From NCBI GenBank assembly GCA_963555705.1, contig OY743190.1, positions 16,623,491 to 16,687,490 of the forward strand: 64,000 bases of DNA, written 5' to 3'. The stretch is from Ligustrum vulgare. Its lineage: Eukaryota; Streptophyta; Magnoliopsida; Lamiales; Oleaceae. Positions 35,194 to 49,215 of the stretch are shown here, in pieces (within the stretch, counting starts at the first letter, position 1; every line of letters starts with the position of its first letter). Made by a program: the position numbers and the translations under genes. The notes beneath the pieces are model-generated. The model saw only the letters and a list, made by a program, of their open reading frames with translations. It was not told the DNA's origin and ran no database searches.

Positions 35194-37524
35194 TAATCTA
35201 TAGTTTATTTTTGTTTTCTTTAATATATTTTTTAAGATTTGGTTGACAATGATTGTTTGTATTGATTGCAGAAGCCGAGCTCGTAAAATACTGGTCTTTT
35301 GGGATGCTTTTGACTCTGGACACTTGGACCGTCGACAACCTAGCTGCCTATAAGGGACGTACTTCGTTTGGTTAAATGTTTATTTCGAGTTCGATTTAGT
35401 TTTAAGTTTAGAATTTTATTATTACTGTATGTTTGATGTTTGAGTTGATAGGAGTTAGAGTAGGAGTTGAAGTGAGTGATAGCTTTTAATAGAGTAGGGT
35501 TAGTACTCGGAGTAGGCAAGTCACGTTGGAAGCTAGAGTCGAAGTCGGAGTTGAAGAGAGTAATAATTTTTTTAAGAGTAAGGGTAGGTCTAGGAGTAGG
35601 TGAGTCATGGTAGGAGTAAGAGGCGAAGTAGGCACTAAAATTTCACGATTAGGTTAATGGTAACAATAGGTAGGAGCAGCTCCGAAAATTTCATGAGTAG
35701 ATGTAGGGGTCGTGTATGAAATTTCATGTTTTTGTATTGCTATATATTTATTATTCTATAATTTACTACAGTTTTCTTTAAAATATTTGTCAAGATTTGC
35801 TTGGGAATGATTGTTGTTAATGATTGCAGAAGCTATGTTCGTGGAATTCTGCTCTTTTGGGGATGCTTATGATTATATTCGCTTGGACCTTCCGCAATCC
35901 AGCCGCTCGGAGGGGAAGTTGTTTGTTTATTTAAATTCTTATGGCTTGTTCGATTTAGTTTCAATTTTTAATTCATTATTATTTTATGTTTGATATAGAT
36001 TGCAAGAGTTAATAGGAGTAGGAGTCGAAGTAGGGACTACGGTTCACGAATTAGGGTAAGAGTTACAATAGATAGAAGCAGTTAATGGAATTTTATGATT
36101 CGAATTAAGAGTACTCTGCGAAATTTAATGATTTGGTAGTGCGATAAATTTTTTGTGTCGCTGTGTATTTATTATCATTGTATAATTTACTACTGTTTTC
36201 TTTAAAATATTTACAAATAGTTGTTTGAGAATAATTATTTTTATTGATTGCCGAAGCTATGTTCGTGGAATTCTGGTCGTTCGGGGATGCTTTTGAATAT
36301 ATAAACTAGGGCCGTCTGCAGTCCAGCTGCTCGTAAGGGATGTAGTTCATTTATTTGAATTCTTATGGCTCGTTCGATTTAGTTTTCAAATTTGAACTCA
36401 CTAATATTGTATGTTTGATGTAGATTGCAAGAGTCAATAGGAGTCGAAGCAGGATCTACAGTTTCACGAATAGTGGTAAAGGTAACAACAGGTTGGAGCA
36501 GTTAATGAACTTTTATGATTCAGAGTAAAAGTAGTTCGTAAAATTTAATGATCTGGTATTGCGATAAATTAATTAATCTATAGTTCATTTTTATTTTCTT
36601 TAAAATATTTTCTTAGATTTGGTTGACAATGATTGTATGTATTGATTGCAGATGCCGAGCTCGTAAAATACCGGTCTTTCGGGATATTTTTGCTGTGGAC
36701 ACTTGAACCGTCAACAACCTAGCTTCCTATAAGGGAAGTACTTCGTTTAGTTAAATGTTTATGACCAGTTCGATTTAGTTTTAAGTTTAGAATTTTATTA
36801 CTATTGTATGTTTGATGTAGATTACCTGAGTTAATAGGAGTTAGAGTAGGAGTTGAAGTGAGTGGTAACTTTTAATAGAGTAGGGTTAGTGCTAGTAGCA
36901 GGCAAGTCACGGTAGTAGTTAGAGCCGAAGTTGGAGTTGAAGAGAGTAATAATTTTTTTAAGAGTAGGTGTAGGTGTAGGTCTAGGAGTAGGTAAGTTAT
37001 AGTCGAAGTAGGCGGCACTAAGTTTCACGAATGGGGTAAGGGTAACAACAATAGGTAGGAGCAGCTCCTAAAATTTCATAAGTAGAAGTAAGAATAGTGT
37101 ATGAAATTTCATGTTTTTGTGTTGCTATATATTTATTATTATTGTACAGTTTACCACAGTTTTCTTTAAAATATTTACAAAGATTTGTTTGGGAATGATT
37201 GCAGAAGCTATGTTCGTTGAATTCTGGTCGTTAGGGGATAATATATAAACCAGGGCCGTCTGCAATCCAGCTCCATGTAAGTAGTTCATTTATTTAAATT
37301 CTTATGGTTCGTTCGATTTAGTTTTCAAATTTGAACTCATTAATATTGTATGTTTGATGTAGATTGCAAGAGTTAATTGGAGTCGGAGCATGAGTCGAAG
37401 TAGGGTCTACAGTTTCACGAATAGGGGTAAGAGTAACAATAGGTTTGAGCAGTTAATGAACTTTTATGATTCAGAGTAAAAGATGTTTATAAAATTTAAT
37501 GATTTGGTATTGCGATAAATCAAT
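35194..37524. repeat. HOR unit 16 (2,331 bp)
   Basis: GGACCTTCCGC in B. It carries both the C 12-bp loss (AGGAGTCGAAGCAGG near 36,439) and the D 12-bp loss, giving 2,355 minus 24. Pairs with unit 20. Confidence 0.92.
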
Positions 37525-39867
37525 TAATCTATAGTTTATTTTTGTTTTCTTTAATATATTTTTTAAGATTTGGTTGACAATGATTGTTTGTATTGATTGC
37601 AGAAGCCGAGCTCGTAAAATACTGGTCTTTTGGGATGCTTTTGACTCTGGACACTTGGACCGTCGACAACCTAGCTGCCTATAAGGGACGTACTTCGTTT
37701 GGTTAAATGTTTATTTCGAGTTCGATTTAGTTTTAAGTTTAGAATTTTATTATTACTGTATGTTTGATGTTTGAGTTGATAGGAGTTAGAGTAGGAGTTG
37801 AAGTGAGTGATAGCTTTTAATAGAGTAGGGTTAGTACTCGGAGTAGGCAAGTCACGTTGGAAGCTAGAGTCGAAGTCGGAGTTGAAGAGAGTAATAATTT
37901 TTTTAAGAGTAAGGGTAGGTCTAGGAGTAGGTGAGTCATGGTAGGAGTAAGAGGCGAAGTAGGCACTAAAATTTCACGATTAGGTTAATGGTAACAATAG
38001 GTAGGAGCAGCTCCGAAAATTTCATGAGTAGATGTAGGGGTCGTGTATGAAATTTCATGTTTTTGTATTGCTATATATTTATTATTCTATAATTTACTAC
38101 AGTTTTCTTTAAAATATTTGTCAAGATTTGCTTGGGAATGATTGTTGTTAATGATTGCAGAAGCTATGTTCGTGGAATTCTGCTCTTTTGGGGATGCTTA
38201 TGATTATATTCGCTTGGACCTTCCGCAATCCAGCCGCTCGGAGGGGAAGTTGTTTGTTTATTTAAATTCTTATGGCTTGTTCGATTTAGTTTCAATTTTT
38301 AATTCATTATTATTTTATGTTTGATATAGATTGCAAGAGTTAATAGGAGTAGGAGTCGAAGTAGGGACTACGGTTCACGAATTAGGGTAAGAGTTACAAT
38401 AGATAGAAGCAGTTAATGGAATTTTATGATTCGAATTAAGAGTACTCTGCGAAATTTAATGATTTGGTAGTGCGATAAATTTTTTGTGTCGCTGTGTATT
38501 TATTATCATTGTATAATTTACTACTGTTTTCTTTAAAATATTTACAAATAGTTGTTTGAGAATAATTATTTTTATTGATTGCCGAAGCTATGTTCGTGGA
38601 ATTCTGGTCGTTCGGGGATGCTTTTGAATATATAAACTAGGGCCGTCTGCAGTCCAGCTGCTCGTAAGGGATGTAGTTCATTTATTTGAATTCTTATGGC
38701 TCGTTCGATTTAGTTTTCAAATTTGAACTCACTAATATTGTATGTTTGATGTAGATTGCAAGAGTCAATAGGAGTCGAAGCAGGATCTACAGTTTCACGA
38801 ATAGTGGTAAAGGTAACAACAGGTTGGAGCAGTTAATGAACTTTTATGATTCAGAGTAAAAGTAGTTCGTAAAATTTAATGATCTGGTATTGCGATAAAT
38901 TAATTAATCTATAGTTCATTTTTATTTTCTTTAAAATATTTTCTTAGATTTGGTTGACAATGATTGTATGTATTGATTGCAGATGCCGAGCTCGTAAAAT
39001 ACCGGTCTTTCGGGATATTTTTGCTGTGGACACTTGAACCGTCAACAACCTAGCTTCCTATAAGGGAAGTACTTCGTTTAGTTAAATGTTTATGACCAGT
39101 TCGATTTAGTTTTAAGTTTAGAATTTTATTACTATTGTATGTTTGATGTAGATTACCTGAGTTAATAGGAGTTAGAGTAGGAGTTGAAGTGAGTGGTAAC
39201 TTTTAATAGAGTAGGGTTAGTGCTAGTAGCAGGCAAGTCACGGTAGTAGTTAGAGCCGAAGTTGGAGTTGAAGAGAGTAATAATTTTTTTAAGAGTAGGT
39301 GTAGGTGTAGGTCTAGGAGTAGGTAAGTTATAGTCGAAGTAAGAGTCGAAGTAGGCGGCACTAAGTTTCACGAATGGGGTAAGGGTAACAACAATAGGTA
39401 GGAGCAGCTCCTAAAATTTCATAAGTAGAAGTAAGAATAGTGTATGAAATTTCATGTTTTTGTGTTGCTATATATTTATTATTATTGTACAGTTTACCAC
39501 AGTTTTCTTTAAAATATTTACAAAGATTTGTTTGGGAATGATTGCAGAAGCTATGTTCGTTGAATTCTGGTCGTTAGGGGATAATATATAAACCAGGGCC
39601 GTCTGCAATCCAGCTCCATGTAAGTAGTTCATTTATTTAAATTCTTATGGTTCGTTCGATTTAGTTTTCAAATTTGAACTCATTAATATTGTATGTTTGA
39701 TGTAGATTGCAAGAGTTAATTGGAGTCGGAGCATGAGTCGAAGTAGGGTCTACAGTTTCACGAATAGGGGTAAGAGTAACAATAGGTTTGAGCAGTTAAT
39801 GAACTTTTATGATTCAGAGTAAAAGATGTTTATAAAATTTAATGATTTGGTATTGCGATAAATCAAT
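37525..39867. repeat. HOR unit 17 (2,343 bp)
   Basis: GGACCTTCCGC in B, C 12-bp loss, full-length D. Pairs with unit 21. Confidence 0.92.
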
Positions 39868-42210
39868 TAATCTATAGTTTATTTTTGTTTTCTTTAATAT
39901 ATTTTTTAAGATTTGGTTGACAATGATTGTTTGTATTGATTGCAGAAGCCGAGCTCGTAAAATACTGGTCTTTTGGGATGCTTTTGACTCTGGACACTTG
40001 GACCGTCGACAACCTAGCTGCCTATAAGGGACGTACTTCGTTTGGTTAAATGTTTATTTCGAGTTCGATTTAGTTTTCAGTTTAGAATTTTATTATTACT
40101 GTATGTTTGATGTTTGAGTTGATAGGAGTTAGAGTAGGAGTTGAAGTGAGTGATAGCTTTTAATAGAGTAGGTTTAGTACTCGGAGTAGGCAAGTCACGT
40201 TGGAAGCTAGAGTCGAAGTCGGAGTTGAAGAGAGTAATAATTTTTTTAAGAGTAAGGGTAGGTCTAGGAGTAGGTGAGTCATGGTAGGAGTAAGAGGCGA
40301 AGTAGGCACTAAAATTTCACGATTAGGTTAATGGTAACAATAGGTAGGAGCAGCTCCGAAAATTTCATGAGTAGATGTAGGGGTCGTGTATGAAATTTCA
40401 TGTTTTTGTATTGCTATATATTTATTATTCTATAATTTACTACAGTTTTCTTTAAAATATTTGTCAAGATTTGCTTGGGAATGATTGTTGTTAATGATTG
40501 CAGAAGCTATGTTCGTGGAATTCTGCTCTTTTGGGGATGCTTATGATTATATTCGCTTGGAACTTCCGCAATCCAGCTGCTCGGAGGGGAAGTTGTTTGT
40601 TTATTTAAATTCTTATGGCTTGTTCGATTTAGTTTCAATTTTTAATTCATTATTATTTTATGTTTGATATAGATTGCAAGAGTTAATAGGAGTAGGAGTC
40701 GAAGTAGGGACTACGGTTCACGAATTAGGGTAAGAGTTACAATAGATAGAAGCAGTTAATGGAATTTTATGATTCGAATTAAGAGTACTCTGCGAAATTT
40801 AATGATTTGGTAGTGCGATAAATTTTTTGTGTCGCTGTGTATTTATTATCATTGTATAATTTACTACTGTTTTCTTTAAAATATTTACAAATAGTTGTTT
40901 GAGAATAATTATTTTTATTGATTGCCGAAGCTATGTTCGTGGAATTCTGGTCGTTCGGGGATGCTTTTGAATATATAAACTAGGGCCGTCTGCAGTCCAG
41001 CTGCTCGTAAGGGATGTAGTTCATTTATTTGAATTCTTATGGCTCGTTCGATTTAGTTTTCAAATTTGAACTCACTAATATTGTATGTTTGATGTAGATT
41101 GCAAGAGTCAATAGGAGTCGAAGCAGGATCTACAGTTTCACGAATAGTGGTAAAGGTAACAACAGGTTGGAGCAGTTAATGAATTTTTATGATTCAGAGT
41201 AAAAGTAGTTCGTAAAATTTAATGATCTGGTATTGCGATAAATTAATTAATCTATAGTTCATTTTTATTTTCTTTAAAATATTTTCTTAGATTTGGTTGA
41301 CAATGATTGTATGTATTGATTGCAGATGCCGAGCTCGTAAAATACCGGTCTTTCGGGATATTTTTGCTGTGGACACTTGAACCGTCAACAACCTAGCTTC
41401 CTATAAGGGAAGTACTTCGTTTAGTTAAATGTTTATGACCAGTTCGATTTAGTTTTAAGTTTAGAATTTTATTACTATTGTATGTTTGATGTAGATTACC
41501 TGAGTTAATAGGAGTTAGAGTAGGAGTTGAAGTGAGTGGTAACTTTTAATAGAGTAGGGTTAGTGCTAGTAGCAGGCAAGTCACGGTAGTAGTTAGAGCC
41601 GAAGTTGGAGTTGAAGAGAGTAATAATTTTTTTAAGAGTAGGTGTAGGTGTAGGTCTAGGAGTAGGTAAGTTATAGTCGAAGTAAGAGTCGAAGTAGGCG
41701 GCACTAAGTTTCACGAATGGGGTAAGGGTAACAACAATAGGTAGGAGCAGCTCCTAAAATTTCATAAGTAGAAGTAAGAATAGTGTATGAAATTTCATGT
41801 TTTTGTGTTGCTATATATTTATTATTATTGTACAGTTTACCACAGTTTTCTTTAAAATATTTACAAAGATTTGTTTGGGAATGATTGCAGAAGCTATGTT
41901 CGTTGAATTCTGGTCGTTAGGGGATAATATATAAACCAGGGCCGTCTGCAATCCAGCTCCATGTAAGTAGTTCATTTATTTAAATTCTTATGGTTCGTTC
42001 GATTTAGTCTTCAAATTTGAACTCATTAATATTGTATGTTTGATGTAGATTGCAAGAGTTAATTGGAGTCGGAGCATGAGTCGAAGTAGGGTCTACAGTT
42101 TCACGAATAGGGGTAAGAGTAACAATAGGTTTGAGCAGTTAATGAACTTTTATGATTCAGAGTAAAAGATGTTTATAAAATTTAATGATTTGGTATTGCG
42201 ATAAATCAAT
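39868..42210. repeat. HOR unit 18 (2,343 bp)
   Basis: Carries five linked alleles: AGTTTTCAGTTTAG in A (40,078), GTAGGTTTAG in A, GGAACTTCCGC in B, ATGAATTTTTATG in C (41,184) and TTTAGTCTTC in E (42,009), plus the C 12-bp loss. The same set occurs in units 22 and 25. Confidence 0.92.
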
Positions 42211-44541
42211 TAATCTATAGTTTATTTTTGTTTTCTTTAATATATTTTTTAAGATTTGGTTGACAATGATTGTTTGTATTGATTGCAGAAGCCGAGCTCG
42301 TAAAATACTGGTCTTTTGGGATGCTTTTGACTCTGGACACTTGGACCGTCGACAACCTAGCTGCCTATAAGGGACGTACTTCGTTTGGTTAAATGTTTAT
42401 TTCGAGTTCGATTTAGTTTTAAGTTTAGAATTTTATTATTACTGTATGTTTGATGTTTGAGTTGATAGGAGTTAGAGTAGGAGTTGAAGTGAGTGATAGC
42501 TTTTAATAGAGTAGGGTTAGTACTCGGAGTAGGCAAGTCACGTTGGAAGCTAGAGTCGAAGTCGGAGTTGAAGAGAGTAATAATTTTTTTAAGAGTAAGG
42601 GTAGGTCTAGGAGTAGGTGAGTCATGGTAGGAGTAAGAGGCGAAGTAGGCACTAAAATTTCACGATTAGGTTAATGGTAACAATAGGTAGGAGCAGCTCC
42701 GAAAATTTCATGAGTAGATGTAGGGGTCGTGTATGAAATTTCATGTTTTTGTATTGCTATATATTTATTATTCTATAATTTACTACAGTTTTCTTTAAAA
42801 TATTTGTCAAGATTTGCTTGGGAATGATTGTTGTTAATGATTGCAGAAGCTATGTTCGTGGAATTCTGCTCTTTTGGGGATGCTTATGATTATATTCGCT
42901 TGGACCTTCCGCAATCCAGCCGCTCGGAGGGGAAGTTGTTTGTTTATTTAAATTCTTATGGCTTGTTCGATTTAGTTTCAATTTTTAATTCATTATTATT
43001 TTATGTTTGATATAGATTGCAAGAGTTAATAGGAGTAGGAGTCGAAGTAGGGACTACGGTTCACGAATTAGGGTAAGAGTTACAATAGATAGAAGCAGTT
43101 AATGGAATTTTATGATTCGAATTAGAAATTTAATGATTTGGTAGTGCGATAAATTTTTTGTGTCGCTGTGTATTTATTATCATTGTATAATTTACTACTG
43201 TTTTCTTTAAAATATTTACAAATAGTTGTTTGAGAATAATTATTTTTATTGATTGCCGAAGCTATGTTCGTGGAATTCTGGTCGTTCGGGGATGCTTTTG
43301 AATATATAAACTAGGGCCGTCTGCAGTCCAGCTGCTCGTAAGGGATGTAGTTCATTTATTTGAATTCTTATGGCTCGTTCGATTTAGTTTTCAAATTTGA
43401 ACTCACTAATATTGTATGTTTGATGTAGATTGCAAGAGTCAATAGGAGTCGGAGCATGAGTCGAAGCAGGATCTACAGTTTCACGAATAGTGGTAAAGGT
43501 AACAACAGGTTGGAGCAGTTAATGAACTTTTATGATTCAGAGTAAAAGTAGTTCGTAAAATTTAATGATCTGGTATTGCGATAAATTAATTAATCTATAG
43601 TTCATTTTTATTTTCTTTAAAATATTTTCTTAGATTTGGTTGACAATGATTGTATGTATTGATTGCAGATGCCGAGCTCGTAAAATATCGGTCTTTCGGG
43701 ATATTTTTGCTGTGGACACTTGAACCGTCAACAACCTAGCTTCCTATAAGGGAAGTACTTCGTTTAGTTAAATGTTTATGACCAGTTCGATTTAGTTTTA
43801 AGTTTAGAATTTTATTACTATTGTATGTTTGATGTAGATTACCTGAGTTAATAGGAGTTAGAGTAGGAGTTGAAGTGAGTGGTAACTTTTAATAGAGTAG
43901 GGTTAGTGCTAGTAGCAGGCAAGTCACGGTAGTAGTTAGAGCCGAAGTTGGAGTTGAAGAGAGTAATAATTTTTTTAAGAGTAGGTGTAGGTGTAGGTCT
44001 AGGAGTAGGTAAGTTATAGTCGAAGTAGGCGGCACTAAGTTTCACGAATGGGGTAAGGGTAACAACAATAGGTAGGAGCAGCTCCTAAAATTTCATAAGT
44101 AGAAGTAAGAATAGTGTATGAAATTTCATGTTTTTGTGTTGCTATATATTTATTATTATTGTACAGTTTACCACAGTTTTCTTTAAAATATTTACAAAGA
44201 TTTGTTTGGGAATGATTGCAGAAGCTATGTTCGTTGAATTCTGGTCGTTAGGGGATAATATATAAACCAGGGCCGTCTGCAATCCAGCTCCATGTAAGTA
44301 GTTCATTTATTTAAATTCTTATGGTTCGTTCGATTTAGTTTTCAAATTTGAACTCATTAATATTGTATGTTTGATGTAGATTGCAAGAGTTAATTGGAGT
44401 CGGAGCATGAGTCGAAGTAGGGTCTACAGTTTCACGAATAGGGGTAAGAGTAACAATAGGTTTGAGCAGTTAATGAACTTTTATGATTCAGAGTAAAAGA
44501 TGTTTATAAAATTTAATGATTTGGTATTGCGATAAATCAAT
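42211..44541. repeat. HOR unit 19 (2,331 bp)
   Basis: Matches unit 15, including AAAATATCGG (43,688) and the D 12-bp loss, but has a private 12-bp deletion in the tail of B near 43,124 (CGAATTAGAAATTTAATG), removing the AGTACTCT segment. Confidence 0.92.
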
Positions 44542-46872
44542 TAATCTATAGTTTATTTTTGTTTTCTTTAATATATTTTTTAAGATTTGGTTGACAATGA
44601 TTGTTTGTATTGATTGCAGAAGCCGAGCTCGTAAAATACTGGTCTTTTGGGATGCTTTTGACTCTGGACACTTGGACCGTCGACAACCTAGCTGCCTATA
44701 AGGGACGTACTTCGTTTGGTTAAATGTTTATTTCGAGTTCGATTTAGTTTTAAGTTTAGAATTTTATTATTACTGTATGTTTGATGTTTGAGTTGATAGG
44801 AGTTAGAGTAGGAGTTGAAGTGAGTGATAGCTTTTAATAGAGTAGGGTTAGTACTCGGAGTAGGCAAGTCACGTTGGAAGCTAGAGTCGAAGTCGGAGTT
44901 GAAGAGAGTAATAATTTTTTTAAGAGTAAGGGTAGGTCTAGGAGTAGGTGAGTCATGGTAGGAGTAAGAGGCGAAGTAGGCACTAAAATTTCACGATTAG
45001 GTTAATGGTAACAATAGGTAGGAGCAGCTCCGAAAATTTCATGAGTAGATGTAGGGGTCGTGTATGAAATTTCATGTTTTTGTATTGCTATATATTTATT
45101 ATTCTATAATTTACTACAGTTTTCTTTAAAATATTTGTCAAGATTTGCTTGGGAATGATTGTTGTTAATGATTGCAGAAGCTATGTTCGTGGAATTCTGC
45201 TCTTTTGGGGATGCTTATGATTATATTCGCTTGGACCTTCCGCAATCCAGCCGCTCGGAGGGGAAGTTGTTTGTTTATTTAAATTCTTATGGCTTGTTCG
45301 ATTTAGTTTCAATTTTTAATTCATTATTATTTTATGTTTGATATAGATTGCAAGAGTTAATAGGAGTAGGAGTCGAAGTAGGGACTACGGTTCACGAATT
45401 AGGGTAAGAGTTACAATAGATAGAAGCAGTTAATGGAATTTTATGATTCGAATTAAGAGTACTCTGCGAAATTTAATGATTTGGTAGTGCGATAAATTTT
45501 TTGTGTCGCTGTGTATTTATTATCATTGTATAATTTACTACTGTTTTCTTTAAAATATTTACAAATAGTTGTTTGAGAATAATTATTTTTATTGATTGCC
45601 GAAGCTATGTTCGTGGAATTCTGGTCGTTCGGGGATGCTTTTGAATATATAAACTAGGGCCGTCTGCAGTCCAGCTGCTCGTAAGGGATGTAGTTCATTT
45701 ATTTGAATTCTTATGGCTCGTTCGATTTAGTTTTCAAATTTGAACTCACTAATATTGTATGTTTGATGTAGATTGCAAGAGTCAATAGGAGTCGAAGCAG
45801 GATCTACAGTTTCACGAATAGTGGTAAAGGTAACAACAGGTTGGAGCAGTTAATGAACTTTTATGATTCAGAGTAAAAGTAGTTCGTAAAATTTAATGAT
45901 CTGGTATTGCGATAAATTAATTAATCTATAGTTCATTTTTATTTTCTTTAAAATATTTTCTTAGATTTGGTTGACAATGATTGTATGTATTGATTGCAGA
46001 TGCCGAGCTCGTAAAATACCGGTCTTTCGGGATATTTTTGCTGTGGACACTTGAACCGTCAACAACCTAGCTTCCTATAAGGGAAGTACTTCGTTTAGTT
46101 AAATGTTTATGACCAGTTCGATTTAGTTTTAAGTTTAGAATTTTATTACTATTGTATGTTTGATGTAGATTACCTGAGTTAATAGGAGTTAGAGTAGGAG
46201 TTGAAGTGAGTGGTAACTTTTAATAGAGTAGGGTTAGTGCTAGTAGCAGGCAAGTCACGGTAGTAGTTAGAGCCGAAGTTGGAGTTGAAGAGAGTAATAA
46301 TTTTTTTAAGAGTAGGTGTAGGTGTAGGTCTAGGAGTAGGTAAGTTATAGTCGAAGTAGGCGGCACTAAGTTTCACGAATGGGGTAAGGGTAACAACAAT
46401 AGGTAGGAGCAGCTCCTAAAATTTCATAAGTAGAAGTAAGAATAGTGTATGAAATTTCATGTTTTTGTGTTGCTATATATTTATTATTATTGTACAGTTT
46501 ACCACAGTTTTCTTTAAAATATTTACAAAGATTTGTTTGGGAATGATTGCAGAAGCTATGTTCGTTGAATTCTGGTCGTTAGGGGATAATATATAAACCA
46601 GGGCCGTCTGCAATCCAGCTCCATGTAAGTAGTTCATTTATTTAAATTCTTATGGTTCGTTCGATTTAGTTTTCAAATTTGAACTCATTAATATTGTATG
46701 TTTGATGTAGATTGCAAGAGTTAATTGGAGTCGGAGCATGAGTCGAAGTAGGGTCTACAGTTTCACGAATAGGGGTAAGAGTAACAATAGGTTTGAGCAG
46801 TTAATGAACTTTTATGATTCAGAGTAAAAGATGTTTATAAAATTTAATGATTTGGTATTGCGATAAATCAAT
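44542..46872. repeat. HOR unit 20 (2,331 bp)
   Basis: Same allele set and length as unit 16 (12-bp losses in both C and D). Confidence 0.92.
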
Positions 46873-49215
46873 TAATCTATAGTTTATTTTTGTTTTCTTT
46901 AATATATTTTTTAAGATTTGGTTGACAATGATTGTTTGTATTGATTGCAGAAGCCGAGCTCGTAAAATACTGGTCTTTTGGGATGCTTTTGACTCTGGAC
47001 ACTTGGACCGTCGACAACCTAGCTGCCTATAAGGGACGTACTTCGTTTGGTTAAATGTTTATTTCGAGTTCGATTTAGTTTTAAGTTTAGAATTTTATTA
47101 TTACTGTATGTTTGATGTTTGAGTTGATAGGAGTTAGAGTAGGAGTTGAAGTGAGTGATAGCTTTTAATAGAGTAGGGTTAGTACTCGGAGTAGGCAAGT
47201 CACGTTGGAAGCTAGAGTCGAAGTCGGAGTTGAAGAGAGTAATAATTTTTTTAAGAGTAAGGGTAGGTCTAGGAGTAGGTGAGTCATGGTAGGAGTAAGA
47301 GGCGAAGTAGGCACTAAAATTTCACGATTAGGTTAATGGTAACAATAGGTAGGAGCAGCTCCGAAAATTTCATGAGTAGATGTAGGGGTCGTGTATGAAA
47401 TTTCATGTTTTTGTATTGCTATATATTTATTATTCTATAATTTACTACAGTTTTCTTTAAAATATTTGTCAAGATTTGCTTGGGAATGATTGTTGTTAAT
47501 GATTGCAGAAGCTATGTTCGTGGAATTCTGCTCTTTTGGGGATGCTTATGATTATATTCGCTTGGACCTTCCGCAATCCAGCCGCTCGGAGGGGAAGTTG
47601 TTTGTTTATTTAAATTCTTATGGCTTGTTCGATTTAGTTTCAATTTTTAATTCATTATTATTTTATGTTTGATATAGATTGCAAGAGTTAATAGGAGTAG
47701 GAGTCGAAGTAGGGACTACGGTTCACGAATTAGGGTAAGAGTTACAATAGATAGAAGCAGTTAATGGAATTTTATGATTCGAATTAAGAGTACTCTGCGA
47801 AATTTAATGATTTGGTAGTGCGATAAATTTTTTGTGTCGCTGTGTATTTATTATCATTGTATAATTTACTACTGTTTTCTTTAAAATATTTACAAATAGT
47901 TGTTTGAGAATAATTATTTTTATTGATTGCCGAAGCTATGTTCGTGGAATTCTGGTCGTTCGGGGATGCTTTTGAATATATAAACTAGGGCCGTCTGCAG
48001 TCCAGCTGCTCGTAAGGGATGTAGTTCATTTATTTGAATTCTTATGGCTCGTTCGATTTAGTTTTCAAATTTGAACTCACTAATATTGTATGTTTGATGT
48101 AGATTGCAAGAGTCAATAGGAGTCGAAGCAGGATCTACAGTTTCACGAATAGTGGTAAAGGTAACAACAGGTTGGAGCAGTTAATGAACTTTTATGATTC
48201 AGAGTAAAAGTAGTTCGTAAAATTTAATGATCTGGTATTGCGATAAATTAATTAATCTATAGTTCATTTTTATTTTCTTTAAAATATTTTCTTAGATTTG
48301 GTTGACAATGATTGTATGTATTGATTGCAGATGCCGAGCTCGTAAAATACCGGTCTTTCGGGATATTTTTGCTGTGGACACTTGAACCGTCAACAACCTA
48401 GCTTCCTATAAGGGAAGTACTTCGTTTAGTTAAATGTTTATGACCAGTTCGATTTAGTTTTAAGTTTAGAATTTTATTACTATTGTATGTTTGATGTAGA
48501 TTACCTGAGTTAATAGGAGTTAGAGTAGGAGTTGAAGTGAGTGGTAACTTTTAATAGAGTAGGGTTAGTGCTAGTAGCAGGCAAGTCACGGTAGTAGTTA
48601 GAGCCGAAGTTGGAGTTGAAGAGAGTAATAATTTTTTTAAGAGTAGGTGTAGGTGTAGGTCTAGGAGTAGGTAAGTTATAGTCGAAGTAAGAGTCGAAGT
48701 AGGCGGCACTAAGTTTCACGAATGGGGTAAGGGTAACAACAATAGGTAGGAGCAGCTCCTAAAATTTCATAAGTAGAAGTAAGAATAGTGTATGAAATTT
48801 CATGTTTTTGTGTTGCTATATATTTATTATTATTGTACAGTTTACCACAGTTTTCTTTAAAATATTTACAAAGATTTGTTTGGGAATGATTGCAGAAGCT
48901 ATGTTCGTTGAATTCTGGTCGTTAGGGGATAATATATAAACCAGGGCCGTCTGCAATCCAGCTCCATGTAAGTAGTTCATTTATTTAAATTCTTATGGTT
49001 CGTTCGATTTAGTTTTCAAATTTGAACTCATTAATATTGTATGTTTGATGTAGATTGCAAGAGTTAATTGGAGTCGGAGCATGAGTCGAAGTAGGGTCTA
49101 CAGTTTCACGAATAGGGGTAAGAGTAACAATAGGTTTGAGCAGTTAATGAACTTTTATGATTCAGAGTAAAAGATGTTTATAAAATTTAATGATTTGGTA
49201 TTGCGATAAATCAAT
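46873..49215. repeat. HOR unit 21 (2,343 bp)
   Basis: Same allele set and length as unit 17 (12-bp loss in C only). Confidence 0.92.

Larger units (their letters stand above)
32851..42210. repeat. Four-unit super-repeat, copy 1 (9,360 bp)
   Basis: Units 15-16-17-18. The linked alleles listed for those units recur in the same order in the next four units. Copy 1 is 12 bp longer because copy 2 has the private deletion in unit 19. Confidence 0.88.
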